A stretch of DNA of 64,000 bases from Hydrogenophilales bacterium (GCA_016719465.1 JADJYY010000003.1:1-64000), one strand, 5' to 3'. Shown: positions 33,203-42,864, counted from the stretch's first letter. Notes: generated by a model from the sequence alone, not told the origin. Program-made: numbers and translations.

Positions 33203-35953
33203 TCAGCCCGCCTCCGCCATCAGCTTGCCGGCCTCGGCCTTCTGGCCGGCATCCCCCTCGTTGAGCACTTCCTGGAGGATCTCCCGGGCGCCTTCCCGGT
33301 CGCCCATCTCCAGGTAGGCCCGGGCGAGATCCAGCTTGGTGTTCACCTCCTCGCGCAATTCCGGGTCCATGGCCGCTTCCGCGGGTTCGGCCTCGACCGC
33401 GGCGGCAGGTTCGGGCGCGAGAGCGACGGGTTCCGGCGCGGCAGCTTCGGCGGCCGTCAGGCTGGCCGGCTCGAAATCCAGGGAGGTCTCGATGGCTTCG
33501 GCGATCTCGCCGGACGCCTCCGCCATGGCAGGAAATTCCGGGGTTTCCAGATCCAGGTCGATGCCGGACAGATCCAGTTCCGGCACGGATTCGGGCTCGG
33601 GTTCCATCTCCGCCACGGACAGGTCGAAATCCTGGGCGGAAATCTCCGGGAACGCCTCCTCGATCGGAGTTTCCCGGGGAAGCTCGGCGGTGAGTTCCTC
33701 CATCGGCTCGGGGCCGGCTTCGGGGCCGGCTTCGGAGCCAACTTCGAACCGGGACATGTCACTTTCAGGCGCGAACGCCTCGGCGGACGCTTCCGGTTCG
33801 AGGATGTCCTCCGCCAGGGCGCCGATCTCCTCCAGGGGTTCCGGAATGTCGGCCCGGGGCTCGACCTCCGCCGGGGCCGCCTGGACTTCCTCGGGAGCAG
33901 CCAGTGTCTCGGTTTCCCAGACCAGATCCGGCGCGGACATCACGGCCTGGGGTTCAGTATCGACAACCAGGCTTTCAGGCCACTCCCCGGCCATCACCGA
34001 ATCCTCGATGCTTTCCGGGACGGAAGTTGGGGCTGCCTGGGGCACCGCCTGGGCAGCGCTCGCGGCCAGACCGGCGGTGGCGGCGGCGGCCGCGCCCGCG
34101 AGGACGTGGGATCCCGCCGTGGCCCCGGAGGGCACCCGGTAAAGGGGATTTTCCGAATCGATGGAGCGGCCCATCTCGGCGGCGCGCTGCCAAACCGGGG
34201 TGTTCTGGCCGCCCAGGCCCGCGTACAGCTCGCTGGCCGTGGTCTCGTAGGCGGTCGTGTCCTTGCGGGAGGCGTAGATTTCCAGCAGCTTCAGGGCAAT
34301 CTCGTGGCGGCCGGGGTCCTTGCCCAGGGCTTCCCTGAGGATTTCCTCGGCCTGGGAGTCCCGGCCATACGCCATGTACACCTCGGCCTCGGCGATGGGA
34401 TCCACCTCGTGGCTGTCGATGGCCCCCATGCCCAGCTTGCTGAAATCGGTCAGCAGCATGCTGCCTTCCGTGGCCGCGCCGGCCACCGGCGCGGCACCCG
34501 CCGGGGGATTGAAGACGACGTTGTTCTTGAACTCGCCGCCGGTCATGATGCTGTCTTCGAACTTGGTCAACCCCTGACGACGACGGCTTCCGACCATCAT
34601 CATCCAGAGCAGCGCCGACAGCAGCAGGGCGGCCACCAGGCCACCGATATACAGCGGATTGCTGATGAACGTGGAGATCCAGCTGGAGCCGGATTCGGCC
34701 GCGGCCGGCAAAGGCGCGGGAGCCGGCGCGGGCTGTTGCTGGGCAACGGGCGCGGGTGCGGGCGGGACCGGCACCGGGGCGGGCGTCTCGACCTTGGGCG
34801 GTTCCGGCGGAACCACGGCTGGCGCCGGCGCGGGTGCCGGCATCTTGGCCGCCTCCTGGGCCTTGAGTTCCAGCAGTTTCTGCATGTCCCGCACGGTGCG
34901 CTCGAGCTGGCCGACGCGATCCTGGGCTTCCTGCAAGGCACGGCTCTTGGCCGCCACCTCCTCCTCCAGGGTCTGCAGTCGTTCCTGGGTCTTGGCGTCC
35001 GCCTTGCCGGCGCCGGTACCCGGCTCCCCCTTGGACAGCTTGAGCACATCCTTGGGCGCGGCCGGCGCGGGCGCGGCCTTTTCCTCGGCCTGGGGCGTGA
35101 TCTTGCCGGCGGCGGGTTTTTCTTCCGCCTGGGGCACCGTCCCCGCCATTTCGGCCAGTTTCCTGCGATAGGCATGCCATTCGACGGTATGGCCACGCAC
35201 GGTGCGCGCGGCATCCCTGGGCGCGGTGGCCATCACCTTGCCGGATTCGGGCACATTGAGTACCTGGCCGCGTTTCAGCCAGTTCATGTTGTCGTTGGAG
35301 AAGGCGCCCTTGTTGGCCTGATAGAGGCCCACCATCATCTGTTCCAGGCTCACTTCCGCCGGCTTCACCTTGCCGGCGATGGCGCGCAGGGTTTCACCCG
35401 ACCTGACCGGACCATAGCGTCGCGGCCCGGCGGCGGCCGGGGCCGGGGCCGGCGTCTTCGCCTTTTGCGCCTCGGCGCTGGCGGCCTGCCGCGGTTCGCC
35501 ATTGCGGCCAGCCTCGGGAATGGCTATGGGTTTGACGGCTTCCGCGGGCTTCGCGTCGGCGACCGGATCCAGCAGGATGGTGTATTCACGGATGACCCGA
35601 CCGGAACTCCAGTTGAGTTCAATCAACAGATCCAGAAAGGGATCGGCCACGCCCGTGGAGGACGTGATGCGGATGACGGGCTGGCCGTTGGCGCGCTGAT
35701 CCACGGCGAAGCGCAAGTTGCTCAAGGCCTCGACACGATCGATGCGCGCCTGTTTGTAGGCGTCTTGGCCGGCGATCCTGGCCGAGATGTCCGCCAGTTC
35801 CTCCTTGCTGACGGAGAGCAGTTCGATCTCCGCCCTGAGGGGCTGTCCCAAGGCGGATTGAACCGTGAGCTTGCCGAGCCCCGCGGCGCTGGCGGCGCCC
35901 GATGCAAATAGCATTGCCCACACCAACCCACTGATTTTCATGGATTTTTTCAT
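33203..35953 (-). CDS. fimV: FimV-like LysM and TPR pilus-assembly protein
   Basis: 916 residues. Signal peptide (GLVWAMLFASGAASAAG), the FimV N-terminal domain (GKLTVQSALGQPLRAEIELL), a LysM-like peptidoglycan-binding part (SGETLRAIAGKVKP to RGQVLNVPESG), a coiled coil near residues 305-355, one membrane helix (YIGGLVAALLLSALLWMMMV), a long acidic Glu/Ala/Pro-rich cytoplasmic part, and a C-terminal FimV motif with a TPR-like helix pair (KLDLARAYLEMGDREGAREI). In Pseudomonas FimV supports type IV pili and polar localisation. The acidic part contains a short GPEAGPEA duplication. The position between usg and truA is the conserved one. Confidence 0.93.
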   Translation of the reverse strand: MKKSMKISGLVWAMLFASGAASAAGLGKLTVQSALGQPLRAEIELLSVSKEELADISARIAGQDAYKQARIDRVEALSNLRFAVDQRANGQPVIRITSSTGVADPFLDLLIELNWSSGRVIREYTILLDPVADAKPAEAVKPIAIPEAGRNGEPRQAASAEAQKAKTPAPAPAAAGPRRYGPVRSGETLRAIAGKVKPAEVSLEQMMVGLYQANKGAFSNDNMNWLKRGQVLNVPESGKVMATAPRDAARTVRGHTVEWHAYRRKLAEMAGTVPQAEEKPAAGKITPQAEEKAAPAPAAPKDVLKLSKGEPGTGAGKADAKTQERLQTLEEEVAAKSRALQEAQDRVGQLERTVRDMQKLLELKAQEAAKMPAPAPAPAVVPPEPPKVETPAPVPVPPAPAPVAQQQPAPAPAPLPAAAESGSSWISTFISNPLYIGGLVAALLLSALLWMMMVGSRRRQGLTKFEDSIMTGGEFKNNVVFNPPAGAAPVAGAATEGSMLLTDFSKLGMGAIDSHEVDPIAEAEVYMAYGRDSQAEEILREALGKDPGRHEIALKLLEIYASRKDTTAYETTASELYAGLGGQNTPVWQRAAEMGRSIDSENPLYRVPSGATAGSHVLAGAAAAATAGLAASAAQAVPQAAPTSVPESIEDSVMAGEWPESLVVDTEPQAVMSAPDLVWETETLAAPEEVQAAPAEVEPRADIPEPLEEIGALAEDILEPEASAEAFAPESDMSRFEVGSEAGPEAGPEPMEELTAELPRETPIEEAFPEISAQDFDLSVAEMEPEPESVPELDLSGIDLDLETPEFPAMAEASGEIAEAIETSLDFEPASLTAAEAAAPEPVALAPEPAAAVEAEPAEAAMDPELREEVNTKLDLARAYLEMGDREGAREILQEVLNEGDAGQKAEAGKLMAEAG

Positions 35954-36008
35954 CTCTTCGCCCTTGTTGACTGAAATCCGCCGAGGAACACTTAAATGTC
36001 ACCACCCA

Positions 36009-36035
36009 TTATCGGCAATATGTCCCATTTCCTTA
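36009..36035 (-). promoter_or_regulatory. promoter candidate upstream of fimV
   Basis: On the minus strand GCCGATAA, a full match to the sigma-28 -10 element, lies 11 nt after TAAGGAAA, which matches only four of eight bases of the -35. The same bases contain GATAAT, a fair sigma-70 -10. It lies about 55 nt upstream of the fimV start, so one of the two promoter types is likely, but which is uncertain. Confidence 0.35.
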
Positions 36036-36073
36036 AAAACGTCATAAGGTTAGGCGCATATCCTGAAGTCGTC

Positions 36074-37036
36074 TCACGTTAGCATTGAATTTGCGGGCTT
36101 ATCAATCCAATTTTCCACGGCGGCCACCATTTGCGCGGCTTCCATCTGGATCGGATCGAAAACCAGCCAGAGTCGGGCAAGCTTGCCGTCGACCCGGATA
36201 CGGCTCACGAAAACCGCTTCACTGCCCTGGGCATCGGTGGCGGGTGTAGGTGTGGCGGCGGGCAATTCCGCTTCCATCAGGGTGATGCCGTCCCGATGGA
36301 CGAGGGCGCCGCGCAGGGATTGGATATCCAGGGGTTTTTCCGCGCGCGCATGCAAGGCGATGGCCGCGCCGAAGAATATCGGCGCCCAGACCACGCTGAA
36401 TGCGGCGTCGGCGCCGTCCGTCAGCCTGGCGGTCGCATCGGCCAAATGACTCTCGTGGGACGGCGCATCGCCCACGGCGCCATGGGGAACCAGGTTGAAA
36501 GCGATCTGGAGCGGAAAAACTTCCGGTTCCGCGCTTTCCATGTTGAACAACCCCCGGGACTGATTGGCCAATTCTTCCACGCCATCCTGGCCGGCGACCG
36601 CCGCGGGCAAGGCGACGAAGGCGTCGACGGAGGCAAGCCCGTCACCCAGGGCGGCCAGGGTTTTCAGCACACGTGACACGGCCACGGCGGGAGCGGGATC
36701 GATCTCGTCCAGGGTCATCACCGGCATGGTGGGGCGTCGGGAGCGAATTTCCCGCGACAGCCGCGACGCGGCGGGTGAACGGCTCGCCACCAACAAGGCC
36801 TGAACCCGGCTGTAATCGAACTCGACGGCCTGCTCGCAAGGCCAGTCCTGGCCGCGAAAAACAACATTTGTGTCGGGATCCCGCAGGGTCAGGGGATAAA
36901 GACGTCCAACGGGAATTTCGCGTTCGTCGAGAAGTTGCAGGACAGCCCCGCCGAGGGGATCGTCCGCCCCCAGGACGGCCAGATCGAACCGGGAGGCGGC
37001 GCCAGAGTTCAGGTTGGGAGCCTTGCCGGAAGCCAA
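36074..37036 (-). CDS. usg: aspartate-semialdehyde-dehydrogenase-related protein (Usg family)
   Basis: About 320 residues related to aspartate-semialdehyde dehydrogenase (FDLAVLGADDPLGGAVLQLL at the NAD-type fold, a dimerisation domain with FPLQIAFNLVPHGAV) but without the catalytic Cys motif, so it is probably not a dehydrogenase. This is the Usg homolog found between asd and fimV in Pseudomonas and relatives; its function is not known. The start is taken as the TTG at 37036, three bases after the asd stop and preceded by GGAAG. The open frame upstream lies inside asd and is rejected. Confidence 0.75.
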   Translation of the reverse strand: MASGKAPNLNSGAASRFDLAVLGADDPLGGAVLQLLDEREIPVGRLYPLTLRDPDTNVVFRGQDWPCEQAVEFDYSRVQALLVASRSPAASRLSREIRSRRPTMPVMTLDEIDPAPAVAVSRVLKTLAALGDGLASVDAFVALPAAVAGQDGVEELANQSRGLFNMESAEPEVFPLQIAFNLVPHGAVGDAPSHESHLADATARLTDGADAAFSVVWAPIFFGAAIALHARAEKPLDIQSLRGALVHRDGITLMEAELPAATPTPATDAQGSEAVFVSRIRVDGKLARLWLVFDPIQMEAAQMVAAVENWIDKPANSMLT

Positions 37037-37038
37037 AC

Positions 37039-38151
37039 TCAGGCTTCCAGCAGGATGCGCAGCATGCGGCGCAGGGGTTCGGCGGCGCCCCACAGCAACT
37101 GGTCGCCCACGGTGAAGGCGGTCAGGTACTGGGGTCCCATGTTGAGCTTGCGCATGCGCCCCACCGGTACGGTCAGGGTGCCGGTGACGGCGGCGGGGGT
37201 GAGCTGCTCCATGGTGATCTGGCGGTCGTTGGGCACCACCTTGACCCATTCGTTATGGGCGGCGATGAGTCCATGGATCTCGTCCAGGGGCACGTCCCTG
37301 GTCATCTTGATGGTCAGGGCCTGGGAATGGCAGCGCATGGCGCCCACCCGCACGCAGAGGCCGTCGATGGGAATCTGGTTATCGGAACGGCCGAGGATCT
37401 TGTTGGCTTCCACCTGGGCCTTCCATTCCTCCTTGGACTGGCCGGACTCCAGGGCCACGTCGATCCAGGGGATCAGGTTGCCGGCCAGGGGCACGGGCCA
37501 GGCATCCAGGGGATAACGGTCGGAGCGGATGTAATCGGCCACCTTCCTGTCGATTTCCAGAATGGCGGAGGCCGGGTCGGCCACCAGATCGGCCACCTCG
37601 CCGTGGACAGCGCCCATCTGCTTGATCAGCTCGCGCATGTTGCGGGCACCGGCGCCGGAAGCGGCCTGGTAGGTCATGGGGGAGATCCACTCGATCAGGC
37701 CGGCGTCGAACAGGCCGCCGATGGCCATGAGCATGAGGGAAACCGTGCAGTTGCCGCCCACGTAGGTCTTCACGCCGCCGGCCAGGCCGTTCTTGATCAC
37801 GTCCTTGTTGACCGGGTCGAGGATGATGATGGCATCGTCCTTCATGCGCAGGGCGGAGGCGGCGTCGATCCAGTAGCCGTTCCAGCCGGTGGCGCGCAGC
37901 CTGGGGTACACCTCCTTGGTGTAATCGCCGCCCTGGGCGGTGATGATCACGTCCATGGCCTTCAGCTCGTCGATGCTGTTGGCATCCTTGAGGGGCGGGA
38001 CGTCCTTGCCGATATCGGGACCCTTGCCCCCCACGTTGGAGGTGGTGAAGAACACCGGATCGATGAGATCGAAATCCCGTTCTTCCTTCATGCGGCCCAT
38101 GAGCACCGAGCCCACCATGCCGCGCCAACCGATCAGACCTACGCGTTTCAT
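37039..38151 (-). CDS. asd: aspartate-semialdehyde dehydrogenase
   Basis: 370-residue enzyme that reduces aspartyl phosphate to the semialdehyde, the branch point to lysine/diaminopimelate, threonine and methionine. NADP fold at the N-terminus (RVGLIGWRGMVGSVLMGRM), catalytic Cys in YVGGNCTVSLMLMAIGG, and the substrate His region (CVRVGAMRCHSQALTIK). It belongs to the Gram-negative group with the long insertion. It is separated from leuB by an inverted pair of heptamer arrays. Confidence 0.97.
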   Translation of the reverse strand: MKRVGLIGWRGMVGSVLMGRMKEERDFDLIDPVFFTTSNVGGKGPDIGKDVPPLKDANSIDELKAMDVIITAQGGDYTKEVYPRLRATGWNGYWIDAASALRMKDDAIIILDPVNKDVIKNGLAGGVKTYVGGNCTVSLMLMAIGGLFDAGLIEWISPMTYQAASGAGARNMRELIKQMGAVHGEVADLVADPASAILEIDRKVADYIRSDRYPLDAWPVPLAGNLIPWIDVALESGQSKEEWKAQVEANKILGRSDNQIPIDGLCVRVGAMRCHSQALTIKMTRDVPLDEIHGLIAAHNEWVKVVPNDRQITMEQLTPAAVTGTLTVPVGRMRKLNMGPQYLTAFTVGDQLLWGAAEPLRRMLRILLEA

Positions 38152-38172
38152 TTTTTATTTCCTTGGAAAGGC

Positions 38173-38265
38173 GGGAAAGGGGAAACGGGAAAAGGGAAAC
38201 GCGAAAACCGCCACTCGGGCTGCGGTTCTGACTTTACGTTTCCCTTTTCCCTTTTCCCTTTTCCC
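38173..38265. repeat. inverted pair of four-heptamer arrays (GGGAAAN)4 / (NTTTCCC)4 between leuB and asd
   Basis: Left arm 38173-38200 is four heptamers: GGGAAAG, GGGAAAC, GGGAAAA, GGGAAAC. Right arm 38238-38265 is GTTTCCC followed by three TTTTCCC. The arms are each exactly 28 nt, in inverted orientation, 37 nt apart, and can form a long hairpin. No T-run or known IS end is present. The same 4 x 7 plan appears in the lpdA linker and in aceE. Confidence 0.85.
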
Positions 38266-38273
38266 AGAATCAA

Positions 38274-39350
38274 TCACATCGCCGCCACGACGGCATCGCC
38301 CATCTGGCCGCAGGAAACCTTCTCGCACCCCTCGGTCCAGATGTCGCCGGTACGGTAGCCCTTGGCGATCACCTTCTTCACCGCGTTGTCGATGCGGTCG
38401 GCCGTGGCCTGGTCGCCGAAGGTGTACTTGAACATCATGGACACGGACAGGATGGTGGCCAGGGGGTTGGCCAGGTTCTTGCCGGCGATATCCGGGGCGG
38501 AGCCGTGGATGGGCTCGTACATGCCCTTGTTATTCTCGTCCAGGGACGCGGAGGGCAGCATGCCGATGGAGCCGGACAGCATGGACGCCTCGTCGGACAG
38601 GATGTCGCCGAAGATATTGCCGGTGACGATCACGTCGAACTGCTTGGGATTGCGCACCAGCTGCATGGCGGCGTTGTCCACGTACATGGTGGACAGCTCC
38701 ACTTCGGGGTAGTCCTTCGCCACCTCGGCCACCACGTCGCGCCACAGTTCGGAACACTCCAGCACATTGGCCTTTTCCACCGAGCAGAGCTTTTTGCCGC
38801 GCTTCATGGCGATGCCGAAGCCCACGTGAGCCACGCGGCGCACTTCGCTCTCGGAATAAACCATGGTGTTGAAACCGACCCGCTCGCCCTTGCCGTTTTC
38901 GTCAACTCGCACCTCGATGCCGCGCGGCTGGCCGAAGTACACGTCGCCGGTGAGTTCCCGCACGATCATGATGTCCAGGCCGGCCACCACTTCCGGCTTC
39001 AGGGTGGAGGCACTGGCCAGTTCCGGATACAGCAGGGCCGGACGCAGGTTGGCGAACAGGTTCAGTTCCTTGCGGATGCGCAACAGGCCCCGCTCCGGAC
39101 GCAGGGGCCGATCCAGCTTGTCGTACCGGGGGCCGCCCACGGCGCCCAGCAGCACCGCGTCCGAAGCCTTGGCCAAGGCCAGGGTGGACTCGGGCAGGGG
39201 ATCGCCCGCCGTATCGTAACCGGCGCCGCCGATGGCGGCCTCCTCGGTCTCTATCTTCATGCCGTCCTTTTTCAGGACATCCAGCACCTTCATGGCCTGG
39301 GCGACGATTTCCGTTCCGATGCCGTCACCCGGCAATACCGCGATCTTCAT
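38274..39350 (-). CDS. leuB: 3-isopropylmalate dehydrogenase
   Basis: 358-residue enzyme that oxidises and decarboxylates 3-isopropylmalate in leucine synthesis. N-terminus KIAVLPGDGIGTEIVAQAM, substrate Arg region (LRPERGLLRIRKELNLFANLR), and the metal/NAD part TGNIFGDILSDEASMLSGS and IHGSAPDIAGKNLANP. It begins 11 nt after leuD in the leuC-ecn-leuD-leuB run. Confidence 0.97.
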   Translation of the reverse strand: MKIAVLPGDGIGTEIVAQAMKVLDVLKKDGMKIETEEAAIGGAGYDTAGDPLPESTLALAKASDAVLLGAVGGPRYDKLDRPLRPERGLLRIRKELNLFANLRPALLYPELASASTLKPEVVAGLDIMIVRELTGDVYFGQPRGIEVRVDENGKGERVGFNTMVYSESEVRRVAHVGFGIAMKRGKKLCSVEKANVLECSELWRDVVAEVAKDYPEVELSTMYVDNAAMQLVRNPKQFDVIVTGNIFGDILSDEASMLSGSIGMLPSASLDENNKGMYEPIHGSAPDIAGKNLANPLATILSVSMMFKYTFGDQATADRIDNAVKKVIAKGYRTGDIWTEGCEKVSCGQMGDAVVAAM

Positions 39351-39361
39351 GTAGCTTCCTT

Positions 39362-40000
39362 TCAGGCGAACAACCAGGGCGCCTCGACTTTGCGCCGGGC
39401 TTCATAGGCTTGGATCCTGTCGGTGAATTTCAGCGTCAGGCTGATGTCGTCCAGGCCGTTCAAAAGGCGGTGCTTGCGCTCCGGGTCCACGTCGAAGGCG
39501 AAGGCTTCGCCGGACGGGGTGGTCACGGTCTGGGCGGCCAGGTCCACGGTGAGCTTGTAGCCCTCGCTGGCGACCGTCTCCTTGAACAGCTTGTCGACGA
39601 TGTCGGCCGCCAGCACGATGGGCAGCACCCCGTTCTTGAAGCAGTTGTTGAAGAAGATGTCGGCGTAGGACGGCGCGATGATGGCGCGGAAGCCGTAGTC
39701 TTCCAGCGCCCAGGGGGCATGCTCCCGGGACGAGCCGCAGCCGAAGTTCTCCCGCGCCAGCAGCACGGAGGCGCCCTGGTAGCGGGCCCGGTTCAGCACG
39801 AAATCCGGGTTCAGCGGGCGGGTGGAGCAGTCCATGCCCGGTTCACCGTGGTCCAGGTAACGCCATTCGTCGAAGGCATGGGGGCCGAAGCCGCTGCGCT
39901 TGATGGATTTCAGGAATTGCTTGGGAATGATGGCGTCAGTATCCACGTTGGCCCGGTCAAGGGGAGCCACCAGGCCGTCGACGCGGGTAAACGGCTTCAT
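39362..40000 (-). CDS. leuD: 3-isopropylmalate dehydratase small subunit
   Basis: 212-residue small subunit of the isopropylmalate isomerase, paired with LeuC. Contains NVDTDAIIPKQFLKSIKRSG, the mobile-loop part NFGCGSSREHAPWALEDYG and IIAPSYADIFFNNCFKNG. The ATG at 40000 overlaps the stop of the entericidin-like gene (ATGA), which fixes this start over the longer open frame upstream. Confidence 0.97.
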   Translation of the reverse strand: MKPFTRVDGLVAPLDRANVDTDAIIPKQFLKSIKRSGFGPHAFDEWRYLDHGEPGMDCSTRPLNPDFVLNRARYQGASVLLARENFGCGSSREHAPWALEDYGFRAIIAPSYADIFFNNCFKNGVLPIVLAADIVDKLFKETVASEGYKLTVDLAAQTVTTPSGEAFAFDVDPERKHRLLNGLDDISLTLKFTDRIQAYEARRKVEAPWLFA

Positions 40001-40158
40001 TTCGTCGACCTCTGGATCGCCTCGCCGGCTTTCTCGATGTCCTGGCCGAGGCCTTGCACCGTGTTGCAGCCGTAGATGCTGAATACCACGCCAACGGCCA
40101 CCGCCAGCAGCGCCACCTTCACCACGCCGAACAGAACCCATTTCTGTGGAGTTGTCAT
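39997..40158 (-). CDS. entericidin EcnA/B-like small lipoprotein
   Basis: 53-residue protein starting MTTPQKWVLFGVVKVA. It has a hydrophobic signal segment (VALLAVAVGVVFSIYGC) ending at a lipobox-like Cys31, then GCNTVQGLGQDIEKAGEAIQ, the pattern of entericidin family lipoproteins. Its ATG overlaps the leuC stop and its TGA overlaps the leuD ATG, each by four bases, so it is translated in line with both. Members in enterobacteria form a toxin/antidote pair of membrane lipoproteins; here there is only one gene, so its role is unclear. Confidence 0.85.
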   Translation of the reverse strand: MTTPQKWVLFGVVKVALLAVAVGVVFSIYGCNTVQGLGQDIEKAGEAIQRSTK

Positions 40159-41591
40159 TGCATCACCTCATTATCCAAATTCCGAATATCCACAAAATGA
40201 CCGAAGACGGCCGCCGCCGCCGCCATGGCGGGACTGACCAGGTGAGTGCGCCCGCCTTGCCCCTGCCGGCCCTCGAAATTCCGGTTGGAGGTGGAAGCGC
40301 AGCGCTCGCCCGGCTCCAGCCGGTCGGCGTTCATGGCCAGGCACATGGAACAGCCCGGATCCCGCCACTCGAAGCCGGCGGCGGTAAAAAGCTTGTCCAG
40401 CCCCTCGGCCTCGGCCTGGGCCTTCACCAGCCCCGAACCCGGTACCACCATGGCCAGTTTGACGTTGCCGGCGACGCGCCGGTTCTGCCCCAGCGCCCAG
40501 CTCGCCACCCTGGCCGCCTCGCGCAGGTCCTCGATGCGGGAATTGGTGCAGGAGCCGATGAACACCTTGTCCACGTTGATCTGGTCGATGGGCGTATTGG
40601 CGGGCAGGCCCATGTAGGCCAGGGCGCGTTCCCAGTCGGATTTCTTCACGGCGTTGGGCGCATCGGCGGGATCGGGCACCCGGCCGTCCACCGGCACCAC
40701 CATTTCCGGCGAGGTTCCCCATGTCACCTGGGGTTTGATATTGGCCGCGTCCAGTTCCACCACGGCGTCGAATTTCGCGCCCGGATCGGAAACGAGGGTG
40801 CGCCAGTAAGCCGCCGCCATTTCGAACTGTCCTTCCCTCGGTGAATAAGGGCGGCCGCGCATGTATTCCAGGGTCTTGTCGTCCACCGCCACCATGCCGG
40901 CCCGGGCCCCCGCCTCGATGGCCATGTTGCACAGGGTCATGCGGCCCTCCATGGACAGGCCGCGGATGGCGGTGCCGGTGAATTCCACGGCATAGCCGGT
41001 GCCACCGGCGGTGCCGATCTGGCCGATCACCGCCAGGGCGATGTCCTTGGCGGTAACGCCAAGCTTGAGCGCGCCCTCCACCCGCACCTGCATGGCGCGG
41101 GCCTTCTTCTGCCACAGGCACTGGGTGGCCAGCACGTGTTCCACCTCGGAAGTGCCGATGCCGAAGGCCAGGGCGCCGAAGGCACCGTGGGTGCTGGTAT
41201 GGGAATCGCCGCATACCAGGGTCATGCCCGGCTGGGTGAAACCCTGTTCCGGGCCGATGACGTGGACGATGCCCTGGCGCGGGTCGTTCATGCCGAATTC
41301 GGTGATGCCAAATTCCGCGCAATTGGCGTCCAGGGTCTCCACCTGGGTGCGGGAAACCGGGTCGGCGATGCCCTTGTCCCGGTCGGCGGTGGGAATGTTG
41401 TGGTCCGGCGTGGCCAGCAGAGAGGCCAGGCGCCAGGGCTTGCGGCCGTTGATTTTCAGGCCCTCGAAGGCCTGGGGGCTGGTGACTTCGTGCACCAGTT
41501 GCCGGTCGATGTAGATGAGGGCGGTGCCGTCGGGCTCCACATGGACCACGTGGGCGTCCCAGAGTTTGTCGTAAAGCGTGCGGGGCTGCAT
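40155..41591 (-). CDS. leuC: 3-isopropylmalate dehydratase large subunit
   Basis: 478-residue aconitase-family subunit that binds a 4Fe-4S cluster. Cys ligands are in VFIGSCTNSRIEDLREAA and DPGCSMCLAMN; GDSHTSTHGAFGALAFGIG is another family hallmark. The start at 41591 begins MQPRTLYDKLWDAHVV. It is the first gene of the leucine run, coupled to the entericidin-like gene by overlapping codons. Confidence 0.97.
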   Translation of the reverse strand: MQPRTLYDKLWDAHVVHVEPDGTALIYIDRQLVHEVTSPQAFEGLKINGRKPWRLASLLATPDHNIPTADRDKGIADPVSRTQVETLDANCAEFGITEFGMNDPRQGIVHVIGPEQGFTQPGMTLVCGDSHTSTHGAFGALAFGIGTSEVEHVLATQCLWQKKARAMQVRVEGALKLGVTAKDIALAVIGQIGTAGGTGYAVEFTGTAIRGLSMEGRMTLCNMAIEAGARAGMVAVDDKTLEYMRGRPYSPREGQFEMAAAYWRTLVSDPGAKFDAVVELDAANIKPQVTWGTSPEMVVPVDGRVPDPADAPNAVKKSDWERALAYMGLPANTPIDQINVDKVFIGSCTNSRIEDLREAARVASWALGQNRRVAGNVKLAMVVPGSGLVKAQAEAEGLDKLFTAAGFEWRDPGCSMCLAMNADRLEPGERCASTSNRNFEGRQGQGGRTHLVSPAMAAAAAVFGHFVDIRNLDNEVMQ

Positions 41592-41697
41592 AAGTGCGGG
41601 TCCAACAGTCAATCGGAAAGTTGTGAATTATTACACAGCACCCCCGGTTGCAGGCCGAGCGAGCGGGTGGAACGCCATTGGCCGGCGTCCCCGTTGC

Positions 41698-42864
41698 TCA
41701 TGGCCGGCCCGATCGGCCTCGCCAGGCGAAGACGAGGCTGGCCAACAACGCGCATCCGGCCGCCAGGCTGAAGGTCATGCCGGCGCCCAAACCGTCCCAG
41801 GCCGCGCCGGAATAGAGGCTGCCCAGCGTCCCGCCGATGCCGAAGGCCAGGCTGTTGTAGAGGGCCTGGCCCCGGGCCTGGTTCCTGCCGGTGAAGTGCC
41901 GGTGCACCAGGGCCAGGGCGGAGGCGTGGTAGGCGCCGAAGGTGAAGGCATGCAGCAACTGCGCCAGCAGCAGTACCGGCAGATTGTCGGCCTGCCAGCC
42001 GATGAGCAGGAAGCGGACGGCGGCGACGACCAAAGTAGCCAGCAGCACGGCTTCCGGACTGACGCGGGCGAACACCCGGGGCATGACCAGGAAGATGCCG
42101 ATCTCGCACACCACGCCCAAGGCCCACAGCCAGCCGGCCACCGACTTGCTGTAGCCGGTTTCCACCAGGTGGATGGTGAAGAAGGTGTAATAGGGTCCAT
42201 GGGCCGCCGCCATCAGCAACGCGGCGATGAACAGGGCCAGCACCTGGGGCCGGCGCAACACGTCGCGCAGCGGGATGTGGGCATGGTCCCGGGTGGCAAT
42301 CTCCGCCTCCGGGATGAAGCGGGCGGTAAGCACGATGCCCACCAGCAGACCCAGCACCACCCAGGGCACGAGTCTGATGGAGACATGATCCAGGGCCGCG
42401 CCCAGGCCCACCACCACCAAAATGAAGCCCACCGAGCCCCACAAGCGGATGCGGCCGTAGCGGTCGGCGCGGTCGCCCAGATGGGACAGGGTGGTGGCTT
42501 CCACCAGCGGCAGGGAGGCGCTCCAGAAGAAGCTGATCAGGCTCATCACCGCGAACAGCGTCCAGAACGAGGTGGCCCAGAACACGCCGATGAAGGCCAC
42601 CAGGCAGACCAGGGCCGCCAGCTGGACGATGGCCACCCGCCTGCCGGTGTGGTCGGCGATATGGCCCCAGATGTTGGGCGCGAAGATGCGCATGACCTGG
42701 AGCAGGGACATGAGCACGCCAATCTGGAAAGCGTTGAATTCCAGGGAACGCAGGTACAGGCCCCAGAACGGCGCCATGGCGCCGACGAAGGCGAAATAGA
42801 AGAAATAGAAGCCCGACAGGCGCCAGTAAGGCAGCATTCCTGGGGTTCCAGCATGGGAAGGCAT
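41698..42864 (-). CDS. MFS transporter
   Basis: 388 residues with about twelve hydrophobic segments. YFFYFAFVGAMAPFWGLYL at the start and the loop IWGHIADHTGRRVAIVQ between helices 2 and 3 fit the major facilitator superfamily, near the HcaT/phenylpropionate-permease-like branch. The substrate cannot be given. Met10 is an alternative start. It reads toward leuC on the same strand after the ydcH terminator. Confidence 0.82.
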   Translation of the reverse strand: MPSHAGTPGMLPYWRLSGFYFFYFAFVGAMAPFWGLYLRSLEFNAFQIGVLMSLLQVMRIFAPNIWGHIADHTGRRVAIVQLAALVCLVAFIGVFWATSFWTLFAVMSLISFFWSASLPLVEATTLSHLGDRADRYGRIRLWGSVGFILVVVGLGAALDHVSIRLVPWVVLGLLVGIVLTARFIPEAEIATRDHAHIPLRDVLRRPQVLALFIAALLMAAAHGPYYTFFTIHLVETGYSKSVAGWLWALGVVCEIGIFLVMPRVFARVSPEAVLLATLVVAAVRFLLIGWQADNLPVLLLAQLLHAFTFGAYHASALALVHRHFTGRNQARGQALYNSLAFGIGGTLGSLYSGAAWDGLGAGMTFSLAAGCALLASLVFAWRGRSGRP

